Source: Phallus indusiatus (Eukaryota; Basidiomycota; Agaricomycetes; Phallales; Phallaceae). From it: a stretch of 64,000 nucleotides of DNA. This document shows positions 59,546 through 64,000 of the stretch, in pieces. The notes below the pieces were generated by a model. The model worked only from the letters and a program-made list of their open reading frames with translations. It was not told the DNA's origin and did not search any database. The stretch's first letter is position 1, and every line of letters begins with the position of its first letter. A program made the position numbers and the translations under genes. The stretch is taken from assembly GCA_027605045.1 (NCBI GenBank), contig JAQFWX010000066.1, forward strand, positions 124,001 through 188,000, in the 5' to 3' direction.

Positions 59546-60027
59546 ACTGTCTAATCGGGTAAAAGATGTAGCTTTGGAGACCTTTCGTGTAATATAAAAC
59601 TCTACGTCACTTTTGGGCCCCTTGTGGCTTTGACTTTCTTTTAAACCCGAAACCTTCCGGCATTTATCCTTATTCGTTTTCAACAGACACATTCCATCTT
59701 GTCTCATATATCCAACACACCACGTTTGTTCTTTTTTTATATAACATTTATAATCTCATCCCTATCAGCTTTCTTCCATCATTCCTTTATCAAAATAATG
59801 TTTGCAGGTCGTTAGAAACCCTGTTATAAATGAATATGGTCCTTTCGTACATGCTTGCCGTTCACTAGTTGGCAGCCGTTACGTACTCGCCAAACCTAAC
59901 TAGGACGTCCTTTCGGTGTGTTTCAATTTGATTTGGTTTCATACCATGTGAAAGTGTTATTCAAACCAAATGAAATAATATCTAATTATTAACTTGAGTG
60001 GGGATATGTTACCTTTTCCTGTCGTAT
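59546..60027. other. Spacer, nothing recognised
   Basis: AT-rich, between the plus-strand remnants and the 3' end of the carrier pseudogene. Confidence 0.4.
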
Positions 60028-61165
60028 CTAAACATATTTTCCAAAGAACAGTATTAGCGACTGTATTAATGTGTAACTGAACACTGGTTTGGGACCAACG
60101 ACTAAAATCTGGAGATGAATGAGTATAAGAAGGTATACAAGTCAAGATCCCAGAAAACGGACGTACTTTAGGTGTGAGACCTTTGAAGAAGGCTGTTACG
60201 CTTTCATTACGAGTAGCATATCCTTGATGACAGTTACTCCAAGGACTTTGGTTTCAAAATTGGCATTCTGAAATTTCGTCTTCACGGTATCCAAAGGTGC
60301 GGCGACCGTGATGGACGCTACTGCACCCGCAACTGAAGCGATAAAATTCTGCGTCCATGTAGCTTTGGAATAATCGGTTACACCTGTAACATAATCCTTT
60401 GCGATCGCAGAGGCACCATAGAGCTAATACAGAAAACTTAAATCTGCATAAAGGAAAAATATAAAGGAAACATGGACACACGGCGAAACTTCCAGGTGCG
60501 TTTCGAGCGACTGTCCAACCCCAACTTCACGGTAGAGGGTTGTTCCTTCCTCCAGGAAGATTCGAATGACGCCATGACCTCGTAAAGCTTCTGGGTTAAC
60601 TTGTCGCTTGATTTTGAGAGCATCCAAGGGTAGCAGGATCTGAATTCAGTCGAAAATCAAACAACTTTTATGTACTTCCAAAGAGAATATACACACTACT
60701 TCTCCTATTCCCGTTAGACTTGAAATAATTTCGATGTGAGTAATGATGTGAGGCTTCAAAACATCAAAAGATGTTTTCACACCTGCCCGCAGTTGCCTGC
60801 ATCATCATCATCATCCCCTTCCGCTCTCCAAATGTGTTGGTGAATTGTGTTTTATACCGTAAGACGAGAATGTCATTGAACCACGGCTGACCACCGAACT
60901 TGTAAATACACTGGAACACTTTGTAGCCAGCTGCGTACCCTAATTCTGGGAACAAGCTGAACAATCTTCGAGCGAGAGTTGTGTTGGCATGCTCGCGAAA
61001 AAGAATGGGCGAGAGTAGCCAGCGAAACCTTCAAGTTGATGAATGAAAAGAGAGAATATGATATCTTTTTCGCCTTGTTCTTATTGCTCATGAAATGTGT
61101 TGCAATGGTATCTACAGGGTGGAAGACCAGCAGTTCCGCAACACCTTTAACGATCGAGGTCAAGC
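60028..61165 (-). pseudogene. Mitochondrial GTP/GDP carrier (Ggc1-like), disrupted
   Basis: Inner-membrane six-helix carrier exchanging GTP and GDP, needed for mitochondrial iron balance. Readable: VKGVAELLVFHPVDTIATHF (61150-61090), LFSLFPELGYAAGYKVFQCI, KFGGQPWFNDIL (60960-60870), LDALKIKRQVNPEALRGHGV and RIFLEEGTTLYRE (60630-60520), GASAIAKDYVTGVTDYSKAT, WTQNFIASVAGAVASITVAA and PLDTVKTKFQNANFETKVLG (60420-60250), and KGLTPK, ILVVGPKPVFSYTL to the stop at 60028. Two carrier signatures (HPVDT, PLDTVK) are visible. A one-base insertion in a T run near 61000, a stop in the first carrier half of repeat 3, and a 2-nt shift before NESVTAFF break the frame. Introns of 45-60 nt are retained. Confidence 0.8.
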
Positions 61166-61499
61166 AGGGATAACTTATATTTCAATCGATAGCCAGCTAA
61201 CCAGATGCGCCCGAGCCCAGCATTTCTAGCAGTACCGGATTCCTTGCACTTCCCTGAGGGTAGAGACATTTTTGGAGGTGCTGTATATATCATATTTGTG
61301 GACCACGATACCACACAACGGTCGGATAGTGTACCATTGTGGAGATTGAGGAGATTATGGGAAGTATTTGGCTGGAGTTCTTCGAGAGGCGACTACGGTG
61401 GATAGTGTGAAACTAAGCTCGACAATTTGTATTTGAATCCTGGCTTTTGAATCCTGGCTCAGGACTTCTTTGCCCTCCTACAGTCGTATCAGCTTAGAG
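61166..61499. other. Spacer with 14-bp tandem duplication
   Basis: tttgaatcctggct is repeated back to back at 61432-61459. Otherwise no recognised feature between the carrier and the PRE3 3' end. Confidence 0.5.
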
Positions 61500-62409
61500 T
61501 AAGAAAGCAATCAAGAGGCCAAAAGCTTACCAAAAATTTGGTAATCTCCAGGAACGAACACTTTTTTGCTCCACCTTCAGTGACGACTGCGAGACGAATA
61601 ACACCTCCTGACGACCCATCTCTATTAATAGACATAGCCAGTGCTAGTGCCGTTTAAAGCTCAGCTGACAATCCAATCAACATGAAATTTACACATACTA
61701 TTCTTGACGAATGTAATAGTCTGATCTTTTTCTCATTCTTCTCGGTATGTCGCATCACAGTATCCATACACATAGGTTGATCCTGAACCCCAATCGCTCA
61801 TGACGGAAAAGGCCGCGTCCCAGAGGTACATTGAAGACGCTTGGGCCAACTTCATTGTCCCAGTATGCAACAATGGACGGTTGGTTTTTTTTTCATAACA
61901 GTTTCTCGAAGAGTGTTGCTGCTGTGTGCACGGTTGGTGGTATTCAACGTTGTTGACTAGAGTTCAGCACGAAATTACAAGCGACATAAAATAACACTTT
62001 GACTCACGTATATATTTGGAGATAATAATTGAACAATATCTGCCACAGTCTGAAGAGTCATCAGAGACCTTTCGGAGTACATAGATGCTGTAGACTTACT
62101 TGGGTGTCTGCAGCTGAGTCTGAACGACAGTAGTAAACGCGGTCATGTACATACGTCAATTTATCAGTGACCCTGTTAATCTGAATGATGTTTACACATA
62201 TTGAGAGGTAATTTAAAGAGTTTCGCACAATGTAACTGCCTGTGGTAGTTCGACTGTCTGCGCTGATTACTACGCCTTTATCGACTTGTACGGCCATAAT
62301 AGAAGTCTGTAAGTTACACTATTAGAAGCACATAATGACCCAAGTTGCTAATCTTTACCCCAAGGTTAACTTCACTTAATTTAATTCGTTGCATATCGAC
62401 GGTATTCAT
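61500..62409 (-). pseudogene. 20S proteasome beta-1 subunit (Pre3), 3' half decayed
   Basis: Beta-1 is the caspase-like protease of the 20S core, matured by cleavage before a Thr nucleophile. Exon 1 (62409-62359) codes the propeptide MNTVDMQRIKLSEVNLG; exon 2 (62306-62229) starts with the catalytic Thr: [20 protein letters not shown]; exon 3 (62180-62100) [20 protein letters not shown]; exon 4 (62049-62008) TVADIVQLLSPNIY. These four are clean with GT...AG introns of 48-52 nt. Beyond that PPTVHTAATLFEKLL, YWDNEVGPSVFNVPLGRGLF, SGSTYVYGYCDATYREE and DGSSGGVIRLAVVTEGG are recognisable but broken by stops and frame changes. So the active-site half survives while the rest has decayed. Divergent from RPN12. 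Confidence 0.8.
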
Positions 62410-62523
62410 GGTAAGACGTGGAAGTAGTTTGATGACTTGAATGTATGACGCGTACCAATACAGGCCCAGACGCGTGACGCGTGACGCGTCACGCTTGCCA
62501 TTGACTTTTTGGTCTTGTCCACA
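62410..62523. promoter_or_regulatory. Bidirectional PRE3/RPN12 promoter with four ACGCGT
   Basis: Only 114 bp separate the PRE3 ATG (minus) from the RPN12 ATG (plus). It holds ACGCGT at 62448-62453, 62470-62475, 62477-62482 and 62484-62489, the last three as TGACGCG repeats with a palindromic end. ACGCGT is the MluI cell-cycle box bound by MBF in yeasts; whether that applies here, or it serves as the local proteasome-gene element, is inference. Confidence 0.55.
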
Positions 62524-63553
62524 ATGGCTGCTTCAGAATTACTCTTTATATCAATCACAAAACGTTCAATGCACCACCTTGTCAATTAACAACTTGAAAA
62601 ACTCTTCTGGCCCAATTAAAGGTGTGGAGAAGTCTCCCAGCAAGAAGCGGAAACCGTTAACTAATTCAACTCTGTTTGGATAGATTGGTTTGGCAGAGAC
62701 AGGTCTACTAGTGCCACAGAAACGACATAAATTGGATAGTTTAACCATTTCCCGTACGAGACAACAAATAAGCTTTTGGTGTGCGACTAACTTTGACAAG
62801 GTGATTCTCGAGATGGGAGCCACTTGGAGTATTCGTTCAAAAGATGTCCCCTCCTTTGACTGGTATTTCTCGCAGCTGCAAGTGTTCTACAAAGATTTCA
62901 GGTGCGATAAGACAGTTTTAACCCTGATTGCTGACACCTTATTTATTAACTTGTCCTTCCCCATCGTTTCGGGGGCATCCCATTCAAGGATTAAATCTCA
63001 TACGTCTTCTCACCCAAAACCGCATCGCCGATTTTCATACGACCTTGGAAGCTCATCAGGCCGACACCATTCACACAAATGCTTTCCTGAAACACTCTGT
63101 CCACCTCAAACAGTTAATGGAAAGGTGTCATTACAGCAAAGTTTGGGCTGCACGCAACGGATCACCGGCAGAAGAATACTTGTTTCGTTGATAGTTTGAT
63201 GTGTACCATTCGGTATGCTTATTGTCCCAAAAAGCTTCTTGACAATTTCGTCCAGCGAAATAGTGACGTGCGAAGAAGTCGAATATCAAAGTTTGCCTAT
63301 TAAAGATGCCTGCACCCTTTTGTTCTTTTCCGCACGTTCCGAATTGGTGACCTTCGCTCAAGAGGTTAGTATCAACCTGTTTTCTCTTTTTTTTTCAATT
63401 GTCTTATTCCTCTTTTAACGGGAATGGGAGATTGACACCATGGGAGAACAATTGCGTTCCCCAATCAAAGGGGAGGAGAAGCCTGAGATACCCAAACGGA
63501 AAATAATTGCTTCATCACTTACATACGCTAAAGAATTAGAACAGATTGTATAA
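62524..63553 (+). pseudogene. 26S proteasome lid/base subunit Rpn12, disrupted
   Basis: Rpn12 is a PCI-domain lid subunit needed for late lid assembly. Readable: GLAETGLLVPQKRHKLDSLT (62686-62745), ILEMGATWSIRSKDVPSFDW and YFSQLQVFYKDF (62804-62899), an intron, GLNLIRLLTQNRIADFHTTL with HTNAFLKHSVHLKQLMERC (62977-63130), YSKVWAARNGSPAEEYLF (63132-63184), SEIVTCEEVEYQSLPIKDAC and LLFFSARSELVTFAQE (63250-63363), an intron at 63364-63429, and the tail PIKGEEKPEIPKRKIIASSL ... KELEQIV with stop at 63553. Damage: a TAG at 62681 region before GLAETG, a 2-nt loss after EEYLF, and weak splice signal before the GLNLI exon. The gene outline is complete end to end, so it is a recently or mildly decayed copy. 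Confidence 0.85.
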
Positions 63554-64000
63554 ATTGTTTAATAAAGCGCGTAATTTCGCGTTCTATCTGAAGATTGACC
63601 TTGCTTACTTAGTGGGTTTGTATTGATGGGTTTGGGTAGGGAGGTGTATGTCAAACTTTCGGAAGCCTGATGACGAATTTGCGTCATAGTTTATAACGTG
63701 CTTGAAGAGAGCTTAAGCAAAGATGCACCATCAATATATTCTGGATGGTAGCTTGTCGTATGCTACTTTGGCCCTTGCAACTTCTCCTAGATTTTCATAA
63801 CATCGACCCAAGTTTTATCGTGGTAATAAGCTTGTCGCTAACCTTAGTAGCATGTGTCAGGGCAACTCCGTATGGTCTAGCTTCGGCGTATATCCCTTCC
63901 ACACTCCACGATCGCAAGAAGTACGACGTATACACTTCCTGCACGACTGGTTTTATCATGCAAGAGGAAGTCGCGGTCCAATGCTGGAGGTTTTGAAAAC
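63554..64000. other. Nothing recognised
   Basis: Short open frames only (for example 63745-63996 plus, hydrophobic). No family signature. Confidence 0.4.

Noticed and set aside
61411..61470. Possible tRNA T-arm (tttgaatcctgg)
   Set aside because: The motif is part of a 14-bp tandem duplication and no acceptor stem or anticodon arm can be drawn around it.
1..64000. rRNA, tRNA and CRISPR arrays
   Set aside because: I looked for conserved rRNA words, tRNA A/B boxes with stems, and regularly spaced direct repeats and found none that hold up.

Overview
The window looks like nuclear DNA of a filamentous basidiomycete, most likely an agaricomycete. Gene pieces are cut by many short (about 45-75 nt) GT...AG introns. 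The recognisable proteins are fungal: SRPK/Sky1 kinase, Miro/Gem1, group III HAMP-repeat hybrid histidine kinase, the Ggc1 mitochondrial carrier, proteasome subunits and a TET/JBP-type dioxygenase. I see no bacterial operon, rRNA, tRNA or CRISPR. All identifications come from reading conserved motifs by eye; no database search was run.

The main feature is that most recognisable genes are broken. They are conserved, normally single-copy housekeeping genes present as truncated, frameshifted or stop-containing pieces that still keep their introns, so they were copied as DNA and not from mRNA. Only two genes join into complete uninterrupted reading frames: the TET/JBP-like dioxygenase (16221-17863, minus, 6 exons, 454 aa) and ribonuclease H1 (26568-27619, plus, 5 exons, 269 aa). 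The setting resembles a rearranged, decaying accessory region or supernumerary chromosome.

Layout. 0-6 kb: a foldback MITE at the edge, then no recognisable gene. 6.1-8.6 kb: a UBP2-type ubiquitin protease fragment followed by a hybrid histidine kinase fragment lacking its catalytic core. 9-16 kb: a pyrimidine-rich intron-like repeat (family A), a relic of the dioxygenase 5' end, a broken ISWI SLIDE domain and more family A. 16.2-17.9 kb: the intact dioxygenase. 18-26 kb: unassigned sequence, then SRPK, Miro and vWA-domain pseudogenes. 26.6-27.6 kb: RNase H1. 28.5-31.7 kb: block B plus family A. 31.7-39.4 kb: largely unassigned, with an APH-like phosphotransferase remnant and a PHD-finger pseudogene. 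39.6-47.7 kb: histidine kinase N-terminal part (minus), a second UBP2 copy (minus), a TOP2-like N-terminus spliced onto histidine kinase HAMP exons (plus) and a MRPL16 pseudogene. 48-55 kb: AT-rich and mostly unassigned, with a P450 remnant. 55-57.8 kb: family A and the second block B. 57.8-63.6 kb: RPN11, GGC1, PRE3 and RPN12 copies, with PRE3 and RPN12 head to head over a short promoter carrying four ACGCGT hexamers.

Taken together the genes belong to the proteasome/ubiquitin system (RPN11, PRE3, RPN12, UBP2 twice), chromatin and DNA modification (ISWI, PHD protein, TOP2-like, TET/JBP), mitochondria (Miro, GGC1, MRPL16) and HOG-type signalling (three histidine kinase pieces). They do not form one pathway. 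The likely shared history is segmental duplication followed by decay. Some small indels could be assembly errors, but nonsense changes, internal deletions and chimeric junctions are too many for errors alone.
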